In this document: one piece after another, positions 1-9,753 of the stretch
Layout of the letters: each line of letters begins with the position of its first letter
Numbering within the stretch: position 1 is the stretch's first letter
Source of the DNA: Paenibacillus amylolyticus
GTDB lineage: Bacteria; Bacillota; Bacilli; Paenibacillales; Paenibacillaceae
DNA: 64,000 nt
Reading direction: 5' to 3'
Assembly (NCBI RefSeq): GCF_029689945.1
Contig: NZ_CP121451.1
Coordinates: 620,001 to 684,000 of the forward strand
Position numbers and translations under genes: made by a program
Notes under the pieces: generated by a model
Database searches by the model: none
The model's input: only the letters and a program-made list of their open reading frames with translations
Told to the model about the DNA's origin: nothing

Positions 1-1154
1 AAGGAAAACGAGATCGCTTCCATCATGATATCTTTCATATATATGCGCTCAATCTGAATATCTTCAACCACCCCGCCGCGTCCACGTGCGCTTTTGAACC
101 GAAGCCCAATGTCCGTACCGATAAACGTACAATCCGACACTCGTACATGCCGTACACCACCGGACATTTCACTGCCAATGACGAACCCGCCGTGACCGTG
201 ATACACCGTGCAATCCCGAATGGTGATGTACTCCGATGGAAGACCCAGTTCACGACCTTCGGCATCTTTGCCTGATTTCAGACAGATCGCATCATCACCG
301 ACATCGAATACACTCTTCTCCACCACCACATGACGGCAGGATTCAATGTCCAGCCCATCTCCGTTCTGTGAGAACCACGGATTCCGCACACTCACGTTAC
401 GAATGGTAACATGCTCGGAAGCCCAGGGATGCAGATTCCATGCAGGCGAGTTCTGGAACGTCGGACCGTCCAACAGTACCCGTTTACATCTGCGCAAGCT
501 GACCATGTTGGGACGTAAAAAGTCTCTAACTTCTTCATAGGCAGCGACATCTCGCACTTGCTCCTGATGCAGACGATTTGCAATCAGACCGCCTTCAAGT
601 GCAGCTGTGGAAGGCCACCAGATTTCTTCATCCCCACCGGATTGCTCGACAACACCACCTGAAGCGATCAATCGATTCCATTGTGAAGTGGTCATTTTGG
701 AGCGTTTCACCGGACGCCAGGCTTCACCGCCTCCATCCCATATTCCCTCACCGGTAATCGCAATATCCTCCAGTTGATCACCATCAATTGGGGATTGGCA
801 ACGAACCACCTGCCAGCCTTCGAAGCTTGATGCAATCAGGGGGTACTGATCAAAATCCCGGCTAAACGTCACCAGTGCCTCTGCTTCCACATGCAGTTCG
901 ATCCGGCTTCGCAATACAATCGGACCTGTGAGCCATACTCCCGCAGGGATCACAATTCGGCCACCGCCCGCTTCGGCACATGCCGCAATGGCAAGCCGAA
1001 ACATCTCTGTGTTATCCGTTACGCCATCTCCAACAGCTCCATAGTCTGTAAGCTGAAAATCCTGAGCAGGAATGACAGGCAAATCGGCTTCATAAGCTCG
1101 AATATCGGAATGGGCACTTGCTCCTGTGGATAATGGGGAGTGATATGTATTCAT
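1..1154 (-). CDS. GH28 polygalacturonase-like pectinase (3' end cut by window)
   Basis: Glycoside hydrolase family 28 right-handed beta-helix enzyme that hydrolyses alpha-1,4-galacturonan (pectin). The frame stays open from the ATG at 1154 to the window edge (about 384 codons), so the C-terminus is missing. Near the start is the family entry motif YGAVGDGVTDNTEMF. GH28 catalytic signatures follow: NGDGLD near residue 264 (family NTDG), GDDAICLKSG near 286 (paired aspartates), GHGGFVIGSEMSGGV (catalytic His region) and RFKSARGRGG (the R-x-K substrate clamp). No signal peptide is visible, so it may act on imported oligogalacturonides, as many exo-type bacterial members do. It is divergent from the amino acid transporter on its right. 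Exo versus endo action cannot be decided. Confidence 0.88.
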   Translation of the reverse strand, partial: MNTYHSPLSTGASAHSDIRAYEADLPVIPAQDFQLTDYGAVGDGVTDNTEMFRLAIAACAEAGGGRIVIPAGVWLTGPIVLRSRIELHVEAEALVTFSRDFDQYPLIASSFEGWQVVRCQSPIDGDQLEDIAITGEGIWDGGGEAWRPVKRSKMTTSQWNRLIASGGVVEQSGGDEEIWWPSTAALEGGLIANRLHQEQVRDVAAYEEVRDFLRPNMVSLRRCKRVLLDGPTFQNSPAWNLHPWASEHVTIRNVSVRNPWFSQNGDGLDIESCRHVVVEKSVFDVGDDAICLKSGKDAEGRELGLPSEYITIRDCTVYHGHGGFVIGSEMSGGVRHVRVSDCTFIGTDIGLRFKSARGRGGVVEDIQIERIYMKDIMMEAISFS

Positions 1155-1581
1155 CGTGCAGAATCATCCTCTCTACCTGTAATGGAATTGTTGTAAGCTC
1201 CATCATATCAATGGCAAGAAGTGCAAGGTTAAGCATTTTTGCCATGTACACGTGGAACTTGATGCTATTTGTTTTTATAATCGAAGCCATAAATCAGTCA
1301 TCAATTTCAGTATACTCTATACAACTATTCCAAAGGCTGGAAAATACCTAGGAGAATAGATTCATTTTTCTGTCAGGATTCGTCACAAGACATTTAATAA
1401 CATGACAGATATATAACACATTTACTGGCTATAGCCCTATAAAACCCATTACTTATGTCATGTTTTATCACAAACCAATTGCCATAAGCAGGATGACTAT
1501 GTATGATTAAATAACTAGTTTCAATTTATTCCTTATTATTCCTTTTCCAAACAGACGTTGCAGAAAGGATGGGGTGTACTC
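1155..1581. other. Divergent intergenic region, no gene recognised
   Basis: About 430 bases separate the GH28 gene from the ABC transporter. The stretch is AT-rich and must hold promoters for both directions. I see no convincing riboswitch, T-box or strong terminator, and short ORFs on both strands lack ribosome binding sites. Confidence 0.5.
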
Positions 1582-2309
1582 TTGATTGAATTTAGGGGTG
1601 TCCAGAAGCATTTCGGTCATTTTCATGTCCTCAAAGATATCCATCTTCACATCGAAGAAGGAGAGGTCGTCGTCATTATCGGGCCTTCCGGCTCCGGCAA
1701 AAGCACGTTACTCCGCTGTATTAATCGCCTGGAGACCATTACCGAAGGTGAACTTGTCGTCAGTGGGATTCCTCTGCATCAAAAAAGGTGGACATCAACC
1801 TCTTCCGCCGTGACATTGGCATGGTATTTCAACACTTCAATCTCTATCCTCACAAAAAAGTCATCGATAACATTACCCTTGCACCCATGAAGGTGCGCAA
1901 ACAACCCAAAGAACAGGCAGCCGCAACGGCAATGAAGTATCTGACCCGGGTGGGCATTGCCGACAAAGCAGACAGTTATCCCTCCCAGTTGTCCGGTGGA
2001 CAACGACAACGGGTAGCCATCGCCAGAGGGCTGGCCATGGAGCCCAAAATCATGCTGTTTGACGAACCTACCTCTGCACTCGATCCCGAGATGATCGGGG
2101 AAGTGCTCGATGTTATGCGCTCCCTTGCCCATAATGGCATGACCATGGTCGTCGTTACCCATGAGATGGGATTCGCCCGCGAAGTTGCGGACCGGGTCAT
2201 CTTCATGGACGAAGGCCGAATTGTAGAAGAGGCCACCGCTGCTGAATTTTTTGACAACCCCAGAGAAGAACGGGCGCAGCAATTCCTGAGCCGTCTGATT
2301 CATCATTGA
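1582..2309 (+). CDS. glnQ: Polar amino acid ABC transporter ATPase (GlnQ-like), frameshifted
   Basis: ATPase of a polar amino acid uptake ABC transporter; it binds the two permeases encoded downstream at the inner face of the membrane. Walker [10 protein letters not shown] lies at residues 34-42, the ABC signature LSGGQRQR near 136, Walker [13 protein letters not shown] near 156, and the switch histidine in VTHEM. The likely start is the TTG at 1582 giving MIEFRGVQ, which fits the family N-terminus. The frame breaks at the A6 run 1781-1786: adding one A restores [11 protein letters not shown] and a normal 242-residue protein. As sequenced, the first part runs out of frame to 1890. First gene of the operon; the exact substrate (Gln, Glu or another) is inferred only from family resemblance. 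Confidence 0.85.
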
Positions 2310-2348
2310 GAATAATCCACTATTCCATTTTGAAAGGGGTCTTTATTC

Positions 2349-3182
2349 ATGAAAAAATTATTGGTATGGCCATCATTTATGCTTGTCCTCATTCTCTCGC
2401 TGGTATTGTCAGGTTGTAGCACAGGTACAGATACACCTTCGGCGAGTGGTGGTGGCGGGGATGCTGAAGCCAAAGGAACCATCGAACAGATTAAGGAGCG
2501 CGGCAAACTTATTGCCGGGGTGAAATATGATACGAAGCTGTTCGGATTGAAAGATCCCGCAAGCGGCAACGTTGAAGGATTCGATATTGATATCGCCAAG
2601 GCACTCGCCAAACAGATCCTTGGAGATGAGACCAAGGTCGAACTGAAAGAAGTCACTTCCAAGACACGTATTCCCATGCTGCAAAATGGAGACATCGACA
2701 TCATCATCGCCACGATGACGATTACGGATGAGCGTAAGGAACAGGTGGATTTCAGTGATGTTTACTTCGAGGCAGGCCAATCCCTGCTGGTGAAAAACGG
2801 CAGTCCGATCACCGGCCTGGAAAGCCTCAGCGGGGTGAAAGTGCTCGCGGTGAAGGGCTCCACATCCGCTCAGAATATTCGTGAGAAAGCCCCGGACGCC
2901 GAGGTGCTTGAATTCGATAACTATCAGGATGCGTTCACTGCTCTCAAAGCAGGTAAAGGCGAAGCGCTGACCACAGATAACATCATCCTCATCGGCATGC
3001 AACAGACGGATAACAGCTTCCAATTGGTTGGCGGCAATTTCACAAGTGAACCTTATGGCATGGCTATTCGCAAAGGCGATACTGCCTTCGTGGAGGAAGT
3101 CAACACCCTGCTCAAAAGCATGAAAGACAGCGGCGAATATGACACATTACATGAGAAATGGCTCGGCTCCAAGCCCGAGTAA
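2349..3182 (+). CDS. Amino acid ABC transporter substrate-binding lipoprotein
   Basis: Extracytoplasmic solute-binding protein (SBP family 3) delivering a polar amino acid, probably glutamate or glutamine, to the adjacent permeases. Residues 1-22 form a lipoprotein signal with the lipobox LSGC. A low-complexity Gly/Ser linker follows. The bilobed binding domain shows GVKYDTKLFGLKDP, GFDIDIAKALAK and PMLQNGDIDIIIATMTIT, all typical of GluB/GlnH proteins, and ends in GEYDTLHEKWLG. Length 277 is normal. The ribosome binding site GAAAGGGG lies just upstream of the ATG, 39 bases after the ATPase stop. Confidence 0.93.
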   Translation: MKKLLVWPSFMLVLILSLVLSGCSTGTDTPSASGGGGDAEAKGTIEQIKERGKLIAGVKYDTKLFGLKDPASGNVEGFDIDIAKALAKQILGDETKVELKEVTSKTRIPMLQNGDIDIIIATMTITDERKEQVDFSDVYFEAGQSLLVKNGSPITGLESLSGVKVLAVKGSTSAQNIREKAPDAEVLEFDNYQDAFTALKAGKGEALTTDNIILIGMQQTDNSFQLVGGNFTSEPYGMAIRKGDTAFVEEVNTLLKSMKDSGEYDTLHEKWLGSKPE

Positions 3183-3283
3183 TCCCGATTAATGATGAGT
3201 AGCGGTGGTTTCGTCTGTTGAATGCGATGCATGAGCAGGCGTAATCGCCGTTTTACCATCTGGAGAACGGAGGCTTCGCTTAT

Positions 3284-4005
3284 ATGGGCACATTGGATTT
3301 CAACGTACTGATGCGACACTCGGATCGTTTTCTGGAAGGATTCCTGAACACGATTCAAGTGAGCATTATGGCTCTGATCGGCAGCTTTATCCTTGGCGCG
3401 ATCCTCGCCATCTTTCGGATATCCCCTGTGAAACCGCTGAATTGGATCGGCACGGCTTTTGTGGAATTTATCCGCAACATCCCTTTGCTGCTGGTTGTGT
3501 TTTTCTTCTATCTTGGATTGCCAGCACTCGGCATTTCGCTGGACGGATTTGTCTCCGGTACGCTGGGTCTGACCATCTACACCGCCGCTTTCATTGCCGA
3601 AGCGATCCGAGCGGGCATTCAGACGGTGCCACGGGGACAATTGGAAGCAGCAAGATCCTCCGGGTTGTCCTATGTACAGGCCATGAACCTGATCATTCTG
3701 CCCCAGGCCATCAAGATTGTGTTGCCGTCCATCGGCAACCAGTTCATCAACCTGGTTAAAACTCATCCATTCTGGCCGTCGTAGCCGGTATGGATCTCAT
3801 GTATTTTGCAGACCTCGTTAACTCGGATACGTTCCAGCCGCTCAGTGTGTACACCATTGTTGCCCTGTTCTATCTGGTGTTAACGCTCCCCCTCAGCTTC
3901 CTGGTGCATTATATGGAGCGCAGGTTCGGACAGAGCGATGCAGAGGCGCGCAGCACCAAGGGCAAACCGAAGAAGAACAAACCGGCAGGTCAGGTTACTA
4001 TGTAA
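3284..4005 (+). CDS. Amino acid ABC transporter permease (first), frameshifted
   Basis: Membrane subunit of a polar amino acid importer (HisM/GlnM type). Hydrophobic helices begin near residue 25; the ATPase-contact EAA loop reads GQLEAARSSGLSYVQAMNLIILPQAIK. The start ATG has GGAGG nine bases upstream. The frame breaks at the A4 run 3758-3761: one extra A gives NLVKNSSILAVVAGMDL and continues to the stop at 4005 with a charged Lys-rich tail. Without correction the protein ends at 3784, losing the last helix. It pairs with the second permease 223 bases downstream to form the heterodimeric pore. Confidence 0.85.
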
Positions 4006-4228
4006 CAGATTGACCTGTACTTGCGCAGATTTTCAGGAAGATAGATTGGCTTGTCCAGGTGGTTTAAATGAGTACTGGATCGTCTGTGCTTTACTGGTAT
4101 TAGTGATCATGTCAAAGTGCATATTGAATTCACTGCTAGGGTGCTTGAATTGCTTTATACACAGTCCATGGTCCATCTCTTGGAGCTTCACTATCCTATT
4201 ACCGCATACAGAAGGAGGCCGATGATAT

Positions 4229-4879
4229 ATGGACTTTACCGGGGCCTATGCTTGGCCCAACCTCCGTTACCTGCTTCAAGGATTCCTGATTACACTACAG
4301 GTCGCAGGGCTATCTATTGTATTCAGCTTTGTGCTTGGCACCGTGCTGGGTACGTTACGGTTTACCCGTATCCCTGTTCTGTCACAGATCGTCGCGGTGA
4401 TCGTGGATACCATTCGCAATCTGCCACTGCTGCTTATCATTTTCTTCATCCACATCGTACTTCCGCAGCTCGGAATTAAAATGTCCGTCTTCTGGTCCAC
4501 CGTCGTTGGACTGAGTCTGTTCGAAGGTGCGATGATCGCGGAGATCGTCCGTAGCGGTCTGAAGTCGGTTGAGCGCGGTCAAGTAGAGGCCGCCCGCTCC
4601 TCGGGCCTAAGCTACATGCAGACCCTTGGTGGCATTATCATGCCACAGGCGCTACGCCGCATGTCCCCGCCAATGGTCAGCCAGTTCATCTCCCTCCTGA
4701 AGGATACTTCACTGGCGATCATCATCTCCCTGCCGGAGCTGATGCACAACGTGCAGATTCTTGGCGGTCAAAGTTTCGATTACATCATCCCGGCTCTATT
4801 GCTCGCAGCCGTATTGTATTTTGTCATCAATTACACGCTGTCCATTGTTGCAAGGCGACTTGAGGCACGCATGAATTGA
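4229..4879 (+). CDS. Amino acid ABC transporter permease (second)
   Basis: Second membrane subunit of the polar amino acid importer, 216 residues, intact. It has several membrane helices and the EAA loop GQVEAARSSGLSYMQTLGGIIMPQALR, closely matching the loop of the preceding permease, followed by LLKDTSLAIIISLPELM, the segment that is broken in the neighbour. AGAAGGAGG sits nine bases before the ATG. Last gene of the operon, followed by a strong terminator hairpin at 5074-5123. The 222-base gap before this gene has no evident ORF of its own. Confidence 0.92.
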   Translation: MDFTGAYAWPNLRYLLQGFLITLQVAGLSIVFSFVLGTVLGTLRFTRIPVLSQIVAVIVDTIRNLPLLLIIFFIHIVLPQLGIKMSVFWSTVVGLSLFEGAMIAEIVRSGLKSVERGQVEAARSSGLSYMQTLGGIIMPQALRRMSPPMVSQFISLLKDTSLAIIISLPELMHNVQILGGQSFDYIIPALLLAAVLYFVINYTLSIVARRLEARMN

Positions 4880-5073
4880 ATGACTGAATAAACGAAGCGC
4901 GGAGAGTAAGACATGGAAACATACGAAACATGAAGGAGCATGACGAAACCGAGACGTATACTACCCATTATCTCGATCGCCCTTGCAGAAACTTCGTGAT
5001 AGATTAGATAGGAAGGAATAGATACGAAGGAAGATATGAAGGAAAGAACCTAATGGATGAAAAGAATAAGAGT

Positions 5074-5123
5074 GCCCAAAGACTCCAAACCCACCCATGC
5101 AGTGGAATTGGAGTCTTTGGGGC
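5074..5123 (+). terminator. Hairpin after amino acid ABC operon
   Basis: A near-perfect inverted repeat, GCCCAAAGACTCCAA pairing with TTGGAGTCTTTGGGGC across a loop of about 20 bases. It lies 195 bases after the second permease and probably ends the operon; the T-tract is weak. Confidence 0.65.
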
Positions 5124-5189
5124 TTAAAGTTATGCCTATAAATGTACAAACTCCCCACCCATTTCTAACGAACTGAGGGGAGCTTATTC

Positions 5190-5370
5190 AGCCATTTTGG
5201 GGACATTTTTTATTCTAACGAATCGTAGCCGCTCTATTCTTCCGATTCCCCTCTCGTGTACCCACTATTTCAGGGTTTTGAGTAAAATAGCTTCACTGAG
5301 ATTCGTTACATTTTTCATCTCAGCTTATAGCCCCCATATTAGACGTCTCAGGTTCGTTAAAACTTACACC
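5190..5370. repeat. Palindromic ATTCGTTA-type intergenic element, copy 1 (divergent)
   Basis: This gene-free stretch carries spaced modules of the window's repeat family: TCTAACGAATCG near 5214, a central AAATAGC...CACTGAGATTCGTTAC near 5285-5309, and CAGGTTCGTTAAAAC near 5348. A GGGGACATTTTTT segment at the left recalls the GGGACATCCTC hairpin arm of the better copies at 27.8 and 60.4 kb. It is the most degraded of the five copies. Confidence 0.5.
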
Positions 5371-5495
5371 ACCGCGAATGAAATAAACTCCCACTCCCAC
5401 TATTACTATTGCTTCGACTATTACTGATTCATCTCGCTCCCACACTAATTCTTCGTGCAATCCGCCCAATTTCGCGCCCACAATCAGCTCATCCG

Positions 5496-6850
5496 CTAGA
5501 TCGCCGCTCCGTTGCGACGTAATTCCGCCTGTAGCAGCTCAATCGGTAGTTCTACCGGGTCCAGCTTCATCTTCACGGTTAGTGCCGCCGCTGTCCCTGC
5601 CGCCTCCCCGGTAGCCATGCAGCTTGGCGTCAGCCTTGTCGTTGCATGCGCTTCATGTGTGGTGGAGATGCAGCGTCCTGCCGCCAGCAGATTACGGATA
5701 TTGCGAGAGATCAGACAGCGATACGGAATATCATACGCCCCGTCTCCCTTTATAAAGGCAGCCACCACACCTTGACCCGAAGGGTCATGGATATCAATCG
5801 GATAACCGCTTCTGGCGATCACATCGTCAAACTTTCGTCCCGCAACCACGTCTGCCTGAGTCAAGGCATAATGTCCGATAATTCGCCTAGATTCACGAAT
5901 CCCAATCTGCGGTGCTACCGCCGAGATCGAAGCCCCTTCGAACCCTGGGACATCACGCTGCAAAAATTCAGCGATCATGAGCACCTGCTTCCGCCCTTCC
6001 TGTTCAGCAGAGGTCAGATCCTCGGCATCTGTCGCATCGAGTCCCTGCACCCGGGTACAATTAATCAGCACTTCATCGTCGGCAGGTCCGGTAAAAAACA
6101 ACACCTGATCGCGATTAATCGCTACCCCCGCTTTTTTCCACTGGGAATAGAAGCCGCTCACCCCGGTTAACGGAATGCTGTCCAGTTCTGCAAAAGGCGT
6201 TTTCACATAAAAATCCTCCGGGTGCTCCTGCATGTATTGCTTCACTAGTCCAAGATCCACACCACGCATGCGGAATTTCATGGTCATTGGCTGAGACTGG
6301 TTATCGCCATCTCTCCCCTTTGCCACCGAAGCACCCGCAAGATAAGCCAGATCCGCATCACCGCTTGCATCCACGAATACGTTCGCTCGGAACTCCTTCC
6401 GTCCAGACTTGTTGGTCACTCGCACCGCTTCCACCCGATCATCCCCAATGACCACTTCATCCACGAAGCTGTGCAATAACAGCCGGACACCAGCCTCCTG
6501 CAACATCTCTGCCGCAACCACCTGAAAGATCGCTGGATGGTACGGCGTGACGGTATGCACAAATCCAACCGTATCGCGCAAATGCCCGGGGGAGCCGCCA
6601 CGTGCCTGCAATCGTTCAACGATCTCCTGCGCAATGCCTTGAATGACCTGCTCCCCACGCTCCGTATGGAAAGTCATCCAGGGATAGACCATAGCGGCAG
6701 TAGACATCCCACCGACAAATCCATATCGCTCCACCAGCACTGTGCGGACCCCCTGTCGTGCAGACGCAATGGCTGCCCTATACCCGCAGGGCCCCCTCCC
6801 ACGATAACGACATCTGCATCTTCCTTTTCCATGCTCATCCGTTCACTCAA
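5496..6850 (-). CDS. FAD-dependent oxidoreductase (FAD_oxidored family), frameshifted
   Basis: Flavoprotein of the FAD_oxidored family, often found in sugar-utilisation clusters; the substrate is unknown. The N-terminal dinucleotide-binding motif reads VVIVGGGPAG, followed after correction by IGAAIASARQGVRTVLVERYGFVGG. Later blocks include FVDASGDADLAYLAG and the C-terminal FAD contact NLLAAGRCISTTHEAHATTR. The start is probably the TTG at 6850, eight bases after AAGGAGG. One G is missing from the CCC run (plus strand) at 6776-6778; adding it joins the two parts into a protein of about 450 residues. Last gene of the minus-strand sugar-transport cluster, 69 bases after the permease. Confidence 0.8.
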
Positions 6851-6919
6851 ATGTTGTCCCTCCTTCCGTTCTATTGCACGTATTGCACGTATTGCTCGCC
6901 TTTGCACATATTTCATGGC

Positions 6920-7774
6920 TCACTCTTTCAGCCCCGTCATGGCAACCCCCTCAATGAAGCGCCGTTGTGCCAGGAAAAAAACAATCAACAGTGGCATAGT
7001 CGCCATGACAGTGGCACTCATCAGATATTGCCAGGCTGTACCCACTTCATCTGTAAACAGGGATAATCCAAGCGGCAGCGTCATTAGATCACGCGAGTTA
7101 ATGAAGATCAACGGATCGAAGAACTCATTCCAGATTGTCACAAACGTGAAGATCGTCAGCGTAGCCATGCCCGGCTTGGCAATGGGCAGCATAATTCGCG
7201 CGTATATTCGAAATCGGTTGCAGCCGTCTATCATCGCTGCTTCCTCCAGTTCGGTTGGCACCGTAATGAAGAACTGCCGCATCACAAAGATGCCAAATAC
7301 ACCGCCCGCGCCAAAGATCGGCAACAATATCAACGGAAGGTGGGTATCAATCCACCCCAGCTGCCGCATGAACAGAAACATCGGAATCGCAGTCACCTCA
7401 TGGGGAATCATCATGGCACTCAGCAGGATGAGAAATACCACATTACGTCCCTTAAACGGAATTTTGGCGAATGCATAACCGGCGAGAGAAGCAAAAAACA
7501 CCGTTCCCAGTACAACCAACGCAGAAATGTAGATACTGTTCCAATAAAAACGATGAAATGGAATCAGTCGAAAGACATCGATGTAGTTCTGGAATTGAAA
7601 CGTATCCGGTATCCACTGCGGTGGATAGGTGAATATGCTCTGGGGCTCCTTCAATGATGTCGATATCATCCAGATAAATGGCACAATCATAATGAGGGAT
7701 ATCAGCGTCAGCAACAAATACGTCCCCAATGTACTTCCTATCTTGCTCCCCGAAGAATTAGGCATCGCCTTCAT
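6920..7774 (-). CDS. Carbohydrate ABC transporter permease (MalG-like)
   Basis: Inner-membrane permease of a CUT1 sugar importer, 284 residues. It has six predicted helices and the EAA loop EEAAMIDGCNRFRIYARIMLP, and ends IEGVAMTGLKE, a classic MalG-type tail. The start ATG at 7774 overlaps the end of the MalF-like gene by 17 bases and has GAGGTGG upstream, implying translational coupling. No ATPase is encoded in the cluster; CUT1 systems of Firmicutes usually share a housekeeping MsmX-type ATPase. The sugar is not identifiable, but the nearby pectinase and lyase genes make an oligosaccharide likely. Confidence 0.93.
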   Translation of the reverse strand: MKAMPNSSGSKIGSTLGTYLLLTLISLIMIVPFIWMISTSLKEPQSIFTYPPQWIPDTFQFQNYIDVFRLIPFHRFYWNSIYISALVVLGTVFFASLAGYAFAKIPFKGRNVVFLILLSAMMIPHEVTAIPMFLFMRQLGWIDTHLPLILLPIFGAGGVFGIFVMRQFFITVPTELEEAAMIDGCNRFRIYARIMLPIAKPGMATLTIFTFVTIWNEFFDPLIFINSRDLMTLPLGLSLFTDEVGTAWQYLMSATVMATMPLLIVFFLAQRRFIEGVAMTGLKE

Positions 7775-8692
7775 TGAACACCCACCTCTTTCGGAGCTGC
7801 CATTGCAGCAGCGTCAGGATCAATACGATGAAGAACAGCACATATGCGAGAGCAGAGGCATAGCCGAACTGAAATAATTTGAATGCTTTTTCCCAGATAT
7901 AATAAACGAGCACCTTGGTGCTGTTACTCGGCCCGCCCTGTGTCATCACATAGATCTGCCCAAATACTTTGAGTGAACCAATCACGGTCATCACCACAGT
8001 CAAGAACACCGTTGGTGTAATCATCGGCAGGGTAACGTGAAAGAAAGTTCCTCTTCTGCCCGCACCATCCAAGGTTGCCGCTTCGTACAGGGAACGCGGT
8101 ACCTGCTGAATGGCTGCAATGAACAGCACCATATTCAGACCTACATTTTTCAGCACACTGGTCACAATCACCGCAGGCATTGCCAAATCTTCATTGTATA
8201 GCCAGGCCGGACCCTTGATGCCCGCCATCAACAGAAGCTGATTAATCAATCCTGACTCTGTTGCATACATCAGCTTCCACACGATAGCCCACACGATCAA
8301 CGAAGTCATGACCGGAACAAAGATCGCTGTTCGGAAAATGCCGATCCCCGCAGATTTCTGGATAGCAGCAACGCAAGCAGCAGGGCGAGCACAATGTTAA
8401 GCGGTACCAACCCCGCTGTGAAATAAACCGTATTGGCAAGCACTTTCCAGAACATGGCGTCTGTCATAATATCCCGGTAATTATCCAGTCCAATAAAATG
8501 ATGATCCCCCAGCAGCGGCCAATCGGTCAGGCTCATGTATAACGCGAGACCCATCGGAAATAGTAGCAGCAGGGTAAACCCAAGCACCATCGGTGATACA
8601 AACAGCCACCCCGCGATCTGGGCCTCTCTCGCGAGCGGGCCCCTTCTTTTACGCTTGTGTGGATGGGTCACAATTAGCCACCCCTTTATCAT
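7758..8692 (-). CDS. Carbohydrate ABC transporter permease (MalF-like), frameshifted
   Basis: Partner permease of the MalG-like protein. The start ATG at 8692 follows GGAGG by seven bases and gives MIKGWLIVTHPHKRKRRG, then a first helix WLFVSPMVLGFTLLLLFP. The EAA loop reads SLYEAATLDGAGRRGTFFHVTLP and the C-terminus has QFGYASALAYVLFFIVLILT. The reading frame breaks at the CCCC run (plus strand) 8346-8349; one more base turns NLRGSAFSEQ into NLRGIGIFRTAIFVPVMTSLIVW, the expected second-helix region. Restored length is about 312 residues, normal for the family. Its upstream region is entirely repeat element copy 2. Confidence 0.85.
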
Positions 8693-8734
8693 CAAATTTC
8701 CTCCGAAGCTGAACTCTGTGACGATTCTATATAA

Positions 8735-9011
8735 GGTGTTGTCTCAAAAGGTATGATCTCCCTCGCTCCAAGCGCTAACGAATCTACTGCATCTTATAAG
8801 GCAGATTTTTAAAGAATGCACCGGGTAACGAATCTCAGTCATGTTATTTCTCTATAAAATGTCGCCAGAACCTTGAAAATCGACCAAATGGACGAAATAA
8901 CGTCTCTCTGATTCCTTAAATTTCAGATACGTACAAATAGACGCAAATAACATGTGCTCGATTCGTTAGAACGACTGGAGCTAACATAGGGTGTCCCCCA
9001 TGATACACGTG
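8735..9011. repeat. Palindromic ATTCGTTA-type intergenic element, copy 2
   Basis: About 275 bases filling the space between the TIM-barrel gene and the MalF-like permease. The left edge GTTGTCTCAAAAGG matches the GGGGCTGTCTCAAAAGG edge of copy 5. Inside are CGCTAACGAATCT, GGTAACGAATCTCAGTCA, GACGAAATAACGTCTCTCTG and ATTCGTTAG in the same order and alternating orientation as copies 3 and 5. The right edge GGGTGTCCCCCATG is a shortened form of the GGATGTCCC hairpin arm. It lies inside an apparent operon, so transcripts would carry it as a large stem-loop. Confidence 0.65.
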
Positions 9012-9022
9012 ACTTTCCCTGA

Positions 9023-9726
9023 TTAGCCCGGACGGTTCAGACTGTCCACCGCATTGCGGAACCCGTTCACAGCCCTTCGCAGCTGTTCCTCCGTGTTGCC
9101 TGTCACAACCGCTCCAAGCATGATCGCTTTGACCCCGCTGTCGCGCAGCACCCGAACATCCTCCGGTACCAGCTTACGCTGGGAAGGAACCAATACCGGG
9201 ACATGGGCCTGCAAGACCAGACGGCGATACTTGAGCACATCCGCGAAGCTGAGCGGTGCACCATATTCTTTTCCAGGTACAATGGATGCCTCCAGAGCAG
9301 TGAAGCCGAAGTGAGCTGCGGATGTTACGAGGGAAGCATCATATTCTTCATTGATCGCAAACGTTGGGTCCAGCCCCAAGTCACTCAGCATGAAGGAAGG
9401 CAAGTGATGTGCATAGATGGAATAGAAGTCAAAACCCATCCCTGACAGCCGCTCTACATGCTCCCTTCGTGCTCCATCTATGCTGCCAGAAGGTACGACC
9501 CCAAGCGGGCCGCCAAACTTACTGCGAATCGCCCGAAACACCTCGGCATACCTGTCCAATGGACCAAAATGATTCCCGCTCGCGCGATGACCGACATTAT
9601 AATGCACCTTCAGTGCATCAGCGCCCTCTTCCATGGCTGCCGAGCCAAAGCAAGATCATTCTCAGGCAGACTGACCACCAGTGATAGTGGTGTCCGCTCA
9701 AGTAATTCTTTGAATTTGCCCATCAT
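9023..9726 (-). CDS. TIM-barrel protein of unknown function, frameshifted
   Basis: About 235 residues once restored. The pattern of beta-strand/helix repeats (LSLVVSLPE, GADALKVHYNVGH, GPLGVVPSGSI, FTALEASIVPG, VPVLVPSQ, VKAIMLGAVVTGN) fits a small TIM barrel of the ribulose-phosphate-binding type, like NanE or KDPG aldolase-like proteins; AIMLGAVVTG could bind a phosphate. I cannot assign a family. Starts at ATG 9726 or 9723, just after GGAGGTGAGC. One G is missing at 9640-9641 (plus strand CC): the restored sequence reads LALARAAMEEGADALKVHYN. It lies between the sugar-binding protein and the permeases, so a role in catabolism of the imported sugar is inferred. Confidence 0.7.
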
Positions 9727-9753
9727 GCTCACCTCCGGTTCTAATCCAATGAT

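Noticed and set aside
1155..1581. Riboswitch or T-box in front of the amino acid transporter
   Set aside because: No conserved T-box core or known riboswitch stem arrangement could be found by eye.
1781..1790. Programmed -1 frameshifting in the ATPase gene
   Set aside because: The run is only A6 and does not form a proper slippery heptamer in frame, no downstream stem-loop is evident, and the same kind of lesion occurs in 19 other places.
1779..2306. Long minus-strand ORF opposite the ATPase
   Set aside because: It mirrors the coding frame of a clear ABC ATPase, has no binding site and no recognisable domain.
2409..3766. Two long minus-strand ORFs opposite the binding protein and permease
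   Set aside because: Shadows of well-supported genes; no domains or ribosome binding sites.
6537..7478. Plus-strand ORF of 313 codons
   Set aside because: Antisense shadow spanning the oxidoreductase and permease genes; composition is atypical and no start signal is present.
5190..9011. CRISPR-like or tRNA-like spacing of short repeats in gene gaps
   Set aside because: The repeated modules alternate orientation and have unequal spacing; they form palindromic elements, not direct-repeat arrays, and no cas genes are present.
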